Source of the DNA: Nelumbo lutea
Lineage: Eukaryota > Streptophyta > Magnoliopsida > Proteales > Nelumbonaceae
Assembly (NCBI GenBank): GCA_022828595.1
Contig: JAKGHH010000005.1
Span: forward strand, 52,819,655-52,883,654
Direction of reading: 5' to 3'
Length of the DNA stretch: 64,000 nt
In this document: positions 1 to 11,800 of the stretch, piece by piece
Numbering within the stretch: position 1 is the first letter of the stretch
Layout of the letters: every line of letters starts with the position of its first letter
Program-made: the position numbers and the translations under genes
The notes under the pieces: model-generated
Database searches by the model: none
Told to the model about the DNA's origin: nothing
Seen by the model: only the letters and a program-made list of their open reading frames with translations

Positions 1-219
1 AACAGTTTAAGCTTTTAGGTTGAATAGTTTTTTAAGATATTATAGTCTATTTGATCAAAATAGTTTAGTATTATATTGTTTTATACTCCTTGTTCTCATT
101 ATTATTTAATTAATTAAATTTCAGCACAAGATAAAAGTGGGCCTATGCTTATTTTTTTATATTTATTTATTTAAAAAAGGGCCTATGCATGTTCACCCTT
201 AGAGAATAACTAGCGGGGA

Positions 220-236
220 CCCGTGCGATGCACGGG
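220..236. repeat. GC-rich palindrome (CCCGTGC-gat-GCACGGG)
   Basis: A perfect 7-bp inverted repeat around a 3-bp loop stands out in very AT-rich DNA. Similar CCCGTGC/GCACGGG hairpins occur near ends of some plant transposons (recollection, not checked), so this may be a transposon terminus. The partner end was not found with certainty. The rest of 1-559 shows no gene. Confidence 0.45.
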
Positions 237-569
237 ATTTATTAAGCAAAGGCTAAACAATAGAAACACATAAGAGTATATAATTGTTTTATACTTTTAA
301 TTTTTTAATAATTAGTAATTATTTATATTTTGGGTTCAACTACGAAATGTGAAAGATATGATGTCAGAAAATTCTTTCACCAATCAACTGCTATCCCTAA
401 GTGTGGTACCAAATCAGGTGTTATTTATCAAAATTCATGGGTGGATTTTGATTGTTCAAAACTCTTCTGTTACTATATCATTCCCACATCATAGATTTTC
501 CCTTATATTTTATATACTACTTTTAATAATTTTTTTACAATATAAAAATATTAATAATTAATTTCAGCT

Positions 570-840
570 AGGGTTGTTCATTAAACTGATGAAACTGACC
601 AACCTTACCAACTTGAAGCGAGTTGGTCGATATTCTAGTATTTTTTATTAGTTTTGGTTCAACAATTTCCCAACCTTACCAAATTGAATCAATTTCACTT
701 TGGTCATCTGATACAAACCAAGTTGTTCGGTTTTGACTAATGGTTAGTCAGCTTCAAGTGACCAATTCCCGAACCTGACCAGGTTGATTTGTTTGGCCAA
801 ATAGCCAAGAACCAAATAGAACCAACCCATGAGCACTCCT
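570..840. mobile_element. MITE-like insertion with 10-bp target-site duplication
   Basis: The 271-bp insert is bounded by identical AATTTCAGCT copies at 560-569 and 841-850. Its ends are imperfect inverted repeats (AGGGTTGTTCAT at the left; the right end read on the other strand is AGGAGTGCTCAT). A 9-10-bp duplication and no coding capacity fit a Mutator-type MITE. The inside repeats phrases around AACCTTACCAA and ACCAA. Confidence 0.7.
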
Positions 841-850
841 AATTTCAGCT

Positions 851-2042
851 AAATTAATAGTTTAATATGTCTCTAATAAATAATAATAGTTTAATCTTCA
901 ATAATTACTACGAAAATACATAATTATTGAAAATATATCGATAATAAAAATACAAAAAATTTACAATAATTACTAAAAAATATATTAAATTAGCCAATAA
1001 ATAGTGTAATATCAAATAATAGTTTAATCTCTAATAAATATTAATCAATAAATTATAACAAAAATGCAATAAATACAATAAGTACAATAAATTAAACTTA
1101 AAAAGTTAAACAACACTAGTATAATCTCCAATAATTATTAAAAATTTTCTATTAAATAAAAACAAAAATAGATTTATACATAATTATTTAAAATATATTT
1201 ATCACAAAAAATAATAATTCATTAATTAAAATACAATAAATATTAATTTTATTTTATACTAATATTTAATAAATATAGATTAAGATTTTAAAATTATTTT
1301 CAAAAGTTAATTTTATTATATACTAATCTTCAATAATTATTTTCAAAAGTTATTTTCCATAATTTTTAATTAAAATAAGTGAAATTAGTTATTTACAGTA
1401 TTATTTAGTTATTTAAATAATCTCATTATTTAATTTTTAAAATATTATTTTTTTATTGAATTTAATAGTTCATAAAATTATAATTTATACTATTAATACA
1501 TAATTGTTTTATTAATTTTGTATAATATTAAATTTCTATTAATACATAATTATACTATTCAAAATTTTTCTTTATCTTTATTTTATTTTGATTAAAGTTA
1601 ATACATAATATTTAATATTTTGCTATATAATCATTTAGATATTTTTTATATTTTTTATTTAAGATATAGTTCTTGAAATATTTAAATAATGTTCTATTTT
1701 TTACTATTAAATTTTTAAATTGAATAATCCAAAAAAACCTAATTTATATTGTTAGTACATGATTTCGTGATGTATTTTGTAAAAATATAAAATTATTAAT
1801 ATATGAATATTAATAAATCGATTATAAATATTTTTTAATAAATATTTTAAATTTATTATGTAATTATTTATAATATTTAAATAATTTTTTAATTTTTTAA
1901 TTTTTTAATTTTTTAATTCAAACATGTTTTAGATAGATATAGATAAAAAGTGGGGGAGATGATAGATAGGACTTAGAGATAATTTGGGAGAAAGTGGGAG
2001 AGGTAGTTTAGGAGAAATTTTAGGAGATTATATTATTTAGGT
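851..2042. other. Very AT-rich non-coding DNA
   Basis: Runs of A/T and short direct repeats dominate, such as a repeated TTTTTTAA unit near 1885-1920. There is no supported coding exon, RNA gene or full transposon. An old decayed transposon is possible. Confidence 0.6.
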
Positions 2043-2257
2043 CAAGGTTCAAAATATCGATATGCCCAAACGACAATAGAGGCATATCGAGTTTTTTAGT
2101 TTTTTTTTATCTAGTTCAAAGGGACCAGTTTAAGGTCTATCCACCCACTAAACCGATCAAAACCTCGATAAACCCTTTGTATGGGCGTATCGGGAAGCTC
2201 CCGATACGATACATATTGGCCGATATGGGCCTATACGTATCAATACTTTGAACCTCG
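2043..2257. mobile_element. MITE (hAT-like) with 8-bp duplication
   Basis: The 215-bp insert is flanked by ATTTAGGT at 2035-2042 and 2258-2265. The ends are inverted repeats: CAAGGTTCAAAATATCGATA at the left, and CGAGGTTCAAAGTATTGATA when the right end is read on the other strand. An 8-bp duplication is typical of hAT-derived MITEs. There is no coding capacity. Confidence 0.7.
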
Positions 2258-2281
2258 ATTTAGGTTATTGGGAACATGTGG

Positions 2282-2285
<4 letters not shown>

Positions 2286-2335
<50 letters not shown>
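2286..2335. repeat. (GA)n microsatellite
   Basis: About 25 uninterrupted GA dinucleotides. Confidence 0.95.
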
Positions 2336-2338
<3 letters not shown>

Positions 2339-2340
2339 GG

Positions 2341-4365
2341 TTGTTTAAAAAATGACATGGAACAAGAAAAAAATCAAAAAAGGAGAAATTTTCTAGGCTG
2401 CTATGTTTTAGTATATACTAGTGGGGTTATATTAAATTATTAGTTTATTAAATAAATTATTAAATTGACAATTAAAAAGATAATTTATTTTGTTAATGTA
2501 TTGAAAATTATTAAATATTTTTTCAACCAAATAATAGATAAAAAATCATTTCAATATTTGACAATTTTAGTAAATAATTATTATTTTTGTTTTTGAATAA
2601 TTATTGAATAACAATAATTTTCAACCAATTTCCAATAACTATTTAAAATTATTGAATATTTTTCCAATCAAGTTTCCATAATTACAGAAATTATTGGTTG
2701 AAAATTTTATATATTTATTAATTTCCAGGAATTACTAATTATTAATTCATTGAATAAAAGTTAATCAAGAATGTAGTGACAATTTTAAATAATTTCAATA
2801 ATTATTTATCAATAACTACTAATTCATAATTTTCAAAAATTATATGAAAATTGACAATTTCAATATTTTGTGATGAATAATTTTCAGAACAATAAATTGA
2901 CAATTTTCAAAATAAGAAAATTTATTTCGTTAACAATACCATCAATAGCAATAATTTAACCAATAAATTCTTCAAGAATTATTATTTTCTGAAATTATTA
3001 AATAACTTATATTGGGGAAGTTGTGGATTTGGAAATGGGCATGGGTCGGAACACCCAGAATCCGGGTTGCATTAATCACCTTCTTGACCCGGATTTCTTT
3101 ACATCGGTCGCTCGATGCTGTGACCACAGTAGTGAACACAGGGTAGATTTATTGTGCTTTGACGGCATAAAAATGCATCCCTCGTCAGATTGACGCTGGC
3201 ATTTGATCACCAACAGTCAGTGATTGGTGTCAATTGGACTGGATTTGGTCCAATCCGATCCAGTCCAATGTGAGTCCATAACAAATGGCCTGGGTCCGAT
3301 CCAGTCAAATATATTTTGGACCAGTCCAGTTTAATGTCTGGACTGTCCAATCTATTCAAATTCCTGTTAATTTAGATTGGTTTCAATTCAAACTTGATCC
3401 ATTGATACCTATATTCATATCTTTTATCAATGGACCAAATAATGGCTCAATCCAATAGAAATTTATTATGGACGGACCAGGTCCAATCCAATATGCCTAA
3501 TTGGTCCGTCCAATCCATCCAAATTCAATATGTCTTATTGGTGCGTCCAATCCATCTAAATTGTTTTTGATTCAATATGCTTTCAGTCCATTCAAATTCA
3601 ATATGCTCCCCTGTTTTAGAAAAGACGGTGGTTGATGTGATTGCGAGAAAACAGATTGCTAAAATGGTGGCTTTGACTGTGAAGAACATGTTGCTCATTG
3701 GAACAATACCGACGACCATTATTCATAGAAAAACCGACCATTTTGATCGCCAATGATCAGTGCTTTTAATAGGGCTGGGAGTAAGACACTCCCCTGTTTC
3801 GAAAAACATATTACAAAGGTTCCAAACAATTGCCATGAAAAGTCATACAATTCGGTGATCGGAAAACATATCTGGAGGCGATGTAAAAGAAACCAATTCT
3901 CTGAATCAAAGTCGGAAGTTTTTGAAGCGCGATTAACTTGCTGTGTTTGAATAAAAGTTGAGTTTTTAAAAAACAGAGCTAGTTAAAGATTAATCTTGGT
4001 ATCACGACTTGACTTACAGAGTCGTGATTCATTCAACAACTCTTTCTAAAATTGTTGGTTGGGGTGGGAAACATAAATGACTGAACGTAGGTTAATTACG
4101 TGGCCAATAACAGATCAAAATGTAACATTTTGAATTGTTAAAGATAAAATAATGTGGAATAAAATAAATAAAAAAAGAGAAAATTTATATTGAAGGACTG
4201 CATTTGGCGTAAATTATCAATGACCTTGTTTATGCATTCAGTTTAATTTACTGAACTCTTCAACTTTCTAATATGCGTAGGGGTTTCAAACTTTCAAATA
4301 TCTATGGTGACAATAGCATACATGGAGTTTCTATTTGGTTCTCTATTTATTTCTTGGGTTTCTAA
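2341..4365. other. Intergenic DNA, no supported gene
   Basis: The first 650 bp are AT-rich. From about 3230 to 3610 short phrases such as CCAATCC and GGACCAGTCC recur, giving a diffuse repeat region that may be an old MITE. Two short open frames (60-65 codons) near 3525-3950 resemble no family I know and lack gene signals. Confidence 0.5.
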
Positions 4366-4967
4366 CATATAAGGGCAACTTTTGGGGTTTAATGTCAATG
4401 AAAGTAATATATTTAAAAAAATTTCAAAAATAGGTTAACTTTTAAAAAATAATATGAATAAAGGGCAAAAATACTGTTCTTCTTCTTCTTGCCATTTGTT
4501 TACCAGAGCCGTTGTCCGCCGCCACCCGTCGCCCACCTCCACCTCTACCTTTAGCAATGTTGTCGGAGGTGGCCGGAGGCAGAGGTGGCAGCAATGGCGC
4601 TGGTGGTCATTCCTCTACACGTTGCTACCGCCACCTCTGTCTCCATCCATCTCTAGTAACGTTGTTGGAGGCGGAGTGGAGGTGGGCGGAAGTGGCGGCA
4701 TTGGACAGAAAAACCACCAGCGCGCCGCAGCCACCTCTGCCTCCAGCCACCTCCGGAAATGTTGCCGGAGGTGGAGGCCGAGGTGGGCAGAGGGGGCGGC
4801 GGGCAGCATCGGATGGCGGTGGCAGACGGCGGCTCTGATGAACAAATAGTAAGAAGAACAAAATGAAGAATATTTTTGTCCTTTATTAATATTATTTTAA
4901 AAAAATTAACCTATTTTTGAATTTTTTTAAATGTATTATATTAAACCTCAAAAGTTGCCCTTATATG
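4366..4967. mobile_element. TIR element with GC-rich core
   Basis: Inverted terminal arms of roughly 70-80 bp start CATATAAGGGCAACTTTTG on each strand, followed by a shared AT-rich stretch ending near AAAAATAGGTTAA. The arms enclose a 340-bp core (about 4500-4840) that is strikingly GC-rich and itself made of inverted GGTGGCGG/CCGCCACC motifs. The arm length suggests a MULE-type non-autonomous element. No clear target-site duplication was found. The open frames in the core are by-products of the GC-rich repeats. Confidence 0.65.
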
Positions 4968-5789
4968 CTAGTATCCCTTATTTCTTTCCTTTTGCATAGA
5001 AAAGAGATTGGTATAGCTGAAATGTTAATTACATTGGTTCTGAACTGGTTAGTAAACAGAGGGATAAGCCATGTTCTAACGTCGTATTGTTTGATATTGA
5101 TTTTTGCTTCTTTTTTTTTTTTTTGCACCGTTGAATGAATCCCCACTTCTTTATCTGGTCCTTTCATTTCTTTTGAACACTGTTATGGCAAGAGCAGCTA
5201 AACAATGTATTAAACACCCTACAAGTGTTGTGGTGGTAATGATGATGGTGGGGAGGAGAGGGAAAGAGAGAAGATTTGCAAATCATGTGTCTTCCAACAA
5301 CTATATTCCCTATATCTAAGCCTATATCCCCAATCCATGCTGGCAAATGTATCATAAATTCATAATAAGTAACAACAAACGCGTCTCTTGGTCTCCTACT
5401 TTATCCACCTTAAATACCGTCTTCAAAGTAGGTCCAATTGGAAGGGTTATGGATGGCTGCCGTCTTCTTGTTCTCTGGCCAATCTTCTTCGGGATCTACA
5501 TTTGAACGCACTAAACTCACACATTCAGTCCATCACTTTTTGACTTCTGAACCCAAAGATGGACTCCAGCTACTGTAAAGTAAGAATGATCAGAATTTCA
5601 GAAATATACCAAGAAGATTGCGGCACCCATATTGCACAATGCCTCGTACATTTGTATTGACGTTTGATACACGTTTAGGTATCACATTCTCGTCCCGTGG
5701 AACGAACTTTCATTTTTCTGTGCAAGATTTGTCCTTGCAAGTCAGCTCACCCACCAATCCACTTAGTTCTATAATCACCAAAACTTAGG
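4968..5789. other. Intergenic DNA, no supported gene
   Basis: No coding exon, RNA gene or clear repeat is recognised. A T-run near 5110 and a short GT/GA-rich patch near 5225-5275 are the only low-complexity parts. Confidence 0.5.
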
Positions 5790-6308
5790 ACCTATTTGGT
5801 TAGCAGGAATTGGGATCTGGAATCAGAAAAGGTTGGCAGAAATTGGGATCTGAAATCAAGTGCAGATCTCCTGTTCACGTTTATCGCAGTTACACATGGA
5901 GAATATTTCATCATCTGCATAGTATTATGTAGAGAGAGATGTTCCTAATTCACGGCGGATAGTGTGTTGTGAGTAGACATGAACAGAGTTATGTGGGCAG
6001 ATCCGAACTCTGAAATCGGAATTGAAATGATGCATTCCTGATGTAATGGCATTTCCCCATTTAAAAGAATGGCCCTCCCCCTTCCTTGGGAATGAGAATG
6101 TTATTTCAACTAATTTTCATTCTGATCTCAACTTTTAGTTGTGTGGATCAGAATCCCATCTCCATTCCTGGTGGAATAATTTGAGGATATGGCCTTCCCC
6201 CTTGGTAATGAGAATCCATCACATGATTACTGAATTCCTTTCCCATCTGAACCAGATGGGAAGAATAGACCGTTATGAATCCAATTCCAAGCGTTGGCTA
6301 AACAACGC
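5790..6308. mobile_element. Possible hAT-type MITE
   Basis: The left end (CTATTTGGTTAGCAGGAATT) and the right end (AATTCCAAGCGTTGGCTAAA) are roughly complementary, as in plant MITEs whose ends carry TTTGGTT...GGAATT. GGAAT/ATTCC phrases recur inside. No clean duplication was found. Confidence 0.35.
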
Positions 6309-6874
6309 TTTAAAGGCCCAAAATCAATTTTATTGCAAGTCAATACATTCAGCAGGTGTGGAGACAACCCACGGGCCACCATTGCGTGTTGGCAACGAGG
6401 ATATGTACTCTATGGATTCTAAATTTAGGTGTAAGGTTTCAACCCGCATTCCCATATCCAATTCTTATTTGTTACAAGCAGAGGCACATCTTGCCTCATA
6501 AAAACCATTTTAACATCCTGCCAGTGTCATTCCATCAGTTTCTCACCTTAAAATTGTAATGGTCTTGCCAGCTGGTAACCAGGCGATTAGTTCATGTAGA
6601 TGATGCCCTTGAGATCACCTAAAGCACTAGCTTAGCCAATTCATATAGAGGCCACTTGGCTTTCTTTATCCAACTAGATAAATTCCCTCTTGCTTTTAGG
6701 GAAAATGATGCTTGAAACCACAGCAGGTTTGAGCCACACACCCATCTGCCAGATTGAACCGGTAATTTATCATGCGATTGAATCTAAAGGTCCTATTTTT
6801 CATCTGCACTTCCACCCTAACCATTTACCAATATTTGTCTCCACTGCTTATCAAAATTAAACACAAAAATCCTA

Positions 6875-7035
6875 GTTGTCAAGGCGCTGCCTAGGCGCCC
6901 TGCCCAAACACCTTTTGGCAACTAGGTGCCCCTCTAGGCAACTAGACACCCACCTAGGTGACAAGAATGACAATGTAGGCACCTTTTATAATATCATTTG
7001 TATTGCTGTATCTTATTAATGCATGTGTTAATACA

Positions 7036-7084
<49 letters not shown>

Positions 7085-8370
7085 CTTTGTTTTAATGTTT
7101 TACTATTGAAATTGAAAAGATCAAAGGGCTTTGAGGAGAGAAAAAGAAAAAGAAAAAAAGAAAGGGGAAAGAATAAATAGAATTATAAAGAGGTTCTTTT
7201 TTTTCTACTCTCCCTCTAATTGAATAAAACATTAACTCCATCCTTGCTTTTTCTATTTTACTTTCCATCTGGAAGGTCTTCAGGCAACAACCCCCACCCT
7301 TCAGGCACGTGGCATTGTAAAATTTCAATAGAAGAATCTTAGAGGAGGTTAAACTCTCCCTCTTGAAAAAGTCTATCTACTCACAAAAAAGTGATAACTC
7401 CACTCTCTTAAAATTCACACAGCATCCTAATCCCTAAAAAGTGCCCATTTCAAATGTTACGGTAGTAACTGAATTTTATTCAAACACAACCGTTTCAAAA
7501 GTAACAATTAAACAAATAATTTAACTTAAAAATATTCAAAATATTAAATGGATAAAAATAGAAATAAATGAAATTCATAAAAATGACTAAACAATTAATA
7601 CAAATGGTGTGAATTTCATTCTTTTAGATGAAATAGTTTATTAATTGCAAACTAGATTTAACATTTTTTGGAAGCATAACCTAATTTAGCTTTTAAAAAT
7701 AAATTTATCAAATAAATAGTAAATACCAATTAAAGTGGGTTGCTGCTTACCAATAAGACCTCTTTTAATCTCTTAAATCATATTAAATACAACATTAATG
7801 AATATTAATAGTGATTTTCAAACAAAGTAGGTCATAATAGATTGTCAATTATAAAGATGTACGACCCAAGTTAATTTTTCTAATTTAATTTTTTATAGTT
7901 AAATAGTAAATTTTATATTAAATGACACTAGTTGCCCTTTAATATGGGGTCATTCTCTAGATAAAACATGGTAAGTCTCTTAAATCAAATAAAAAACCTA
8001 ACCTAAATGTCCAATATAAATAATTTAAAAATTGAAATAATTCAGATTAATGGTCTCATACTTGGTACAAGGGTCATTCCTAGTTTATCATATAAAGTTA
8101 ATAACCTTCTTTAACTACTAATTGATATGAAATTGCTCTATTAAATACTTATTATAGTAGTATTGTTTTTAAAAAGAATGAAATTAATATAAGTAAAAGA
8201 TTTTTATCTTTTAGATGCGATTATTTGCCATGTTTTTAGAAGAGATTTAATGTTTTTAATAAACAAAATTGCTATTTTTTTCAATTAATATGCATGTTGC
8301 AATGGTATACAAAACTAGAGAACTAGGCAACTAGACGCCCCAATTCTGCCCAGAATCACCCAGACGCCTT
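6875..8370. mobile_element. Possible DNA element with GCCTAGGCG-type ends
   Basis: Around 6880-6960 and 8320-8370 short GC-rich phrases (CTAGGCGCC, CTAGGCAACTAG, GACGCC) appear in roughly inverted arrangement about 1.4 kb apart. A third related patch lies at 31270-31350. The interior is AT-rich and non-coding and includes an (ATT)n tract. These may be ends of an old non-autonomous DNA transposon; superfamily and edges are unresolved. Confidence 0.3.
7037..7083. repeat. (ATT)n microsatellite
   Basis: About 15 uninterrupted ATT units. Confidence 0.9.
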
Positions 8371-8836
8371 AAAACCTATGTTTCACATCATGTTAACCAT
8401 TCATAATCTTGTCAGAAATCATAACCAAGTTGAAACTGCCCTAATCTTCTCCAAGATGCAATGCCAGTCCACTGTCTATTTAAATAAGTTTATAATGTGG
8501 CACTAATGATGATTTAATGAACTTCGGCTGGTACAGAAGGTACATCCAACTTCATGTTGTAAACAATGTGAAAGTACGCAAAAGGCTCACACAATCTCTT
8601 CATTATGTTGCTTAGTAGAAGGAACCCGAGTAGGAAAGTATAAGATGTGCTCATGGGTATAAAGGAATAAAAGAATGTCACAAGGGCAAAACATGACTCT
8701 TGCCATATATGCATCAACTTAAATTGATTCTATCATGATAAAACACTGTAAATTACCAATTGAGAATGAACTTTGAAAGTTAAGTCATTAGCAAACATGA
8801 ACTGGCTCAAGCTGAGGCATCCGCCTTTTACGAGTG

Positions 8837-8899
8837 TTACACGATCTGGCCAGTCAATTCTGTCTCTTCATTATCTAGCTCTTGTTCCACTCCCTTAAC
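8837..8899 (-). CDS. NFU4/NFU5-like: NFU exon 6 (last coding exon)
   Basis: Encodes the acidic C-terminal tail [20 protein letters not shown] and a TAA stop (8837-8839). The acceptor AG lies at 8900-8901 after a pyrimidine-poor TGTTACAG. Confidence 0.88.
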   Translation of the reverse strand, partial: VKGVEQELDNEETELTGQIV

Positions 8900-11800
8900 C
8901 TGTAACATTGAAGCTTTTACAAGCATGCCAAAAAGGTAGAACAATGAACTAACAACTAATCTCTAGTTCTCCAACAAGGTTCAAAGTATACTGAAAAATT
9001 CAGTATCAAGTGATTAAAAGCACCAAATACTCTTTTTCAGTCAGTGCAAATGTTTTTCAGTCAAACTGTAATATTTATGCAAGTGCAAATGAGTACAAAC
9101 TTAACAGATCTTACCTCAGGTACATAATGCATAAGCATGTTTTCAATGCCTGATTTCAGAGTGACTGAAGAGCTAGGACAACCACTACAGGCTCCTTGCA
9201 TCCGTAGCTTGACTATTCCAGTTTCTCTGAGAAATAAACAAAGAAAGACAAAAACTGAATGCCAGAAACCAAATATATATTTGCCACTACCAATATTAAG
9301 AGTCAATAGGAAAAGTTCAACTAGGAGCAAAACCTACACGTCAAATCCTCGATATTCTATATCCCCACCATCATCTTGTACTGCAGGGCGGATACGAGTC
9401 TCAAGCAATTCTTTAATCATTGCAACTGTTTCTGAATCATCCTTCAAAATCAAGCACCAGTAAGGGTCATGTCTAGAAAATACACGAACTACATATATAA
9501 TTAGAAATATTCAGAAAGATAAAATTCTTAAATGCACAAATTTAACAAGTTTAACTTGGCTCCTTAATTTAGGATGCAAGTGTCTATAAAGCTTTCAACT
9601 AAAGAATACATAACCAGTTTGAGCATCAGCTTGAGAAAAAAAAAAAACACTCAAGCATTTAATATAATGCTGGTCACATGTCCATCCATAGTGTGTTTTA
9701 AAGGATGCCTGCATCAAAAATTCAAGGAGCAAAGTATGCTTGCTGGTGGTCATGACTAAGTATGCTAGTCATAACTTTCTGTGGTGCGTCAAAACCTTCA
9801 TGACTTCGTTAAAGAAAGAAGAAAAATAGATCATAGCTTTCTGTTCGAAAGACAAAGTATGCTAGTCTAAAATGAAGGTTGAATAAGATTTCCTTTCAAG
9901 AAACCCCATCATTTTCCTAAAAAGATATACATGCAGATTTCAATAATAGCAATGTCCACATGACTAATCTCGACTATTGGAGCTTTTCACTTACAAATTA
10001 ATATGTAAAACTCAACCGACTTAAATGACTCTTGCCAAGTTGTGAGACTCATCCAATCATGTGATCTCACTTGGCCAAGCCTAAGAAATTTCATGTCAAC
10101 ACCATGACTCATATCCTGATGCTTAACAGTCAAGTTAACTCAGATGAGTCACTTAAGTTAACTCCTGATTCACAAGCCTATGGTGCAAACAACAACAAAA
10201 TCTTCTTAAAATTTAATATGGAACAATCACCAAGTCCCCACCACCACCACCAAAAAAAGAAAAAAAGAGTCAAACAACAAGTAATATAACAAAGATCAAG
10301 ATGATTCCTAATACCAAATCACACTTGAGGAAAGGCCCTCCAATATAGATCTATATCTACCACCTGGCCATCTTATCAGCCAAAGAATTGTCAGATTAAG
10401 GAATCCATATAAATGAAATTTTCACTCTTGATGTCAGAAATTTACCCATCTAATAAAACAATAAAGGAATGGCATGCAGCATGCTAGGAGTATGATGTGC
10501 CTCCCAACAAATTATATTCTTCATTTGTTACTAGTTAACTTCAGACATATGCTAATTTTATTCATATAAATAACCACAATTCAACATTTCTATTTCCATT
10601 AGTACTTCAACAGTTTAAGGTTAATTTGTAGATGTGCAGCCGAAGTCTATAAAAAGGGAAGTCAAACTCACACTCTCAGGCCATATGGGCCTTCATGTGG
10701 CTGTCAACATGGACCTATACCCATTCTAGCAAGCAAAAGAATTTAAAAATTTCCAGCTGAAGTGAGTCCATGTGCCGAGTAGAAGATTCCCTAAATCAAA
10801 TCGATCAAAGATTTGATTGCATCTTAAAGATTTCATAAAAATTAAGAAGATATGTTAGATTTAATTATATTCGACCTTTTTCTTTATAAGCAGGTATTTC
10901 CATGCTAAGCTACACTTACTGGAAAAACAAATATCTAATCTCAAAGAAATATGACATTCATCTATAAAACAATTGCTCAAGCAAATAAGCTAATGGGTAC
11001 ATAACTACAATGCTCTCTCAATATTTTTAAGGGTAAATTACAAAGACCCCCCCTGTACTATGGGGTCAGTGACAACGACCCCCCCTGCACTTTTTTTTGC
11101 CACACCCCGAACTTTGGCCATAAGACAAATAACCCCTCAGCCGTTAAGTCAGATAATGGAAACCATTAAATTACCAAAATACCCTGCTAAACTTACTCTT
11201 TTTTTTTTTTGCCATTTTCTCTTAAAACCTAACCCAGAAATACCCCCATTACTTCTCAACAAAAAAATACTTCTGCAATCTCGGCTGTCCATTCCGGTGT
11301 TGCTCAAGTAAACATATCAAGTTTTCTGTATGGGTGAATGTACAAGATACAGAGAGAACCTTCAATGGGGTAGAACTTGAAGATAGGTTTGAATCATTTC
11401 CTGACATCTTGGAAGATCCCAGATAACCCTTCAATGGGGGATTAAAGCACAAGGACCAAAAGGCTTGGGATCTCAGAGATGGGCCCAATGGCTGTGTTGT
11501 GCAAGCTGAGTTCGATTAAGAGATTTTGTTCCTCCGTTTGAATTGTCTGATAGGAAATTTAATTAGAAATGATTGAACTGATATGGATACATGTATCTCA
11601 GAAATTTTCAGATTACTCGGGCTCTACAGTTGCAAATGGAAGTGCAGAAGAAGCTTATTGAACAGATTGAGGTTGGCTTTTCATCAACCCAGCTTTATTT
11701 TAAAGCCAGTTATTATTGGCAAAGAATAATGGATACACATCAGCAACTAGTTTTCTCCTCTAGGTGCAGAGACACACCTACGGATTGAAGTTCAAGGAAA

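Noticed and set aside
3525..3950. Two short frames as small genes
   Set aside because: They lie in a region of diffuse short repeats, show no conserved motif, and no promoter or splice signals support them.
4454..4861. Overlapping 76-131-codon frames on both strands
   Set aside because: They come from the GC-rich inverted-repeat core of a transposon; frames exist on both strands at once and match no family.
6998..7180. 60-codon frame with poly-Ile
   Set aside because: It is the translated (ATT)n microsatellite.
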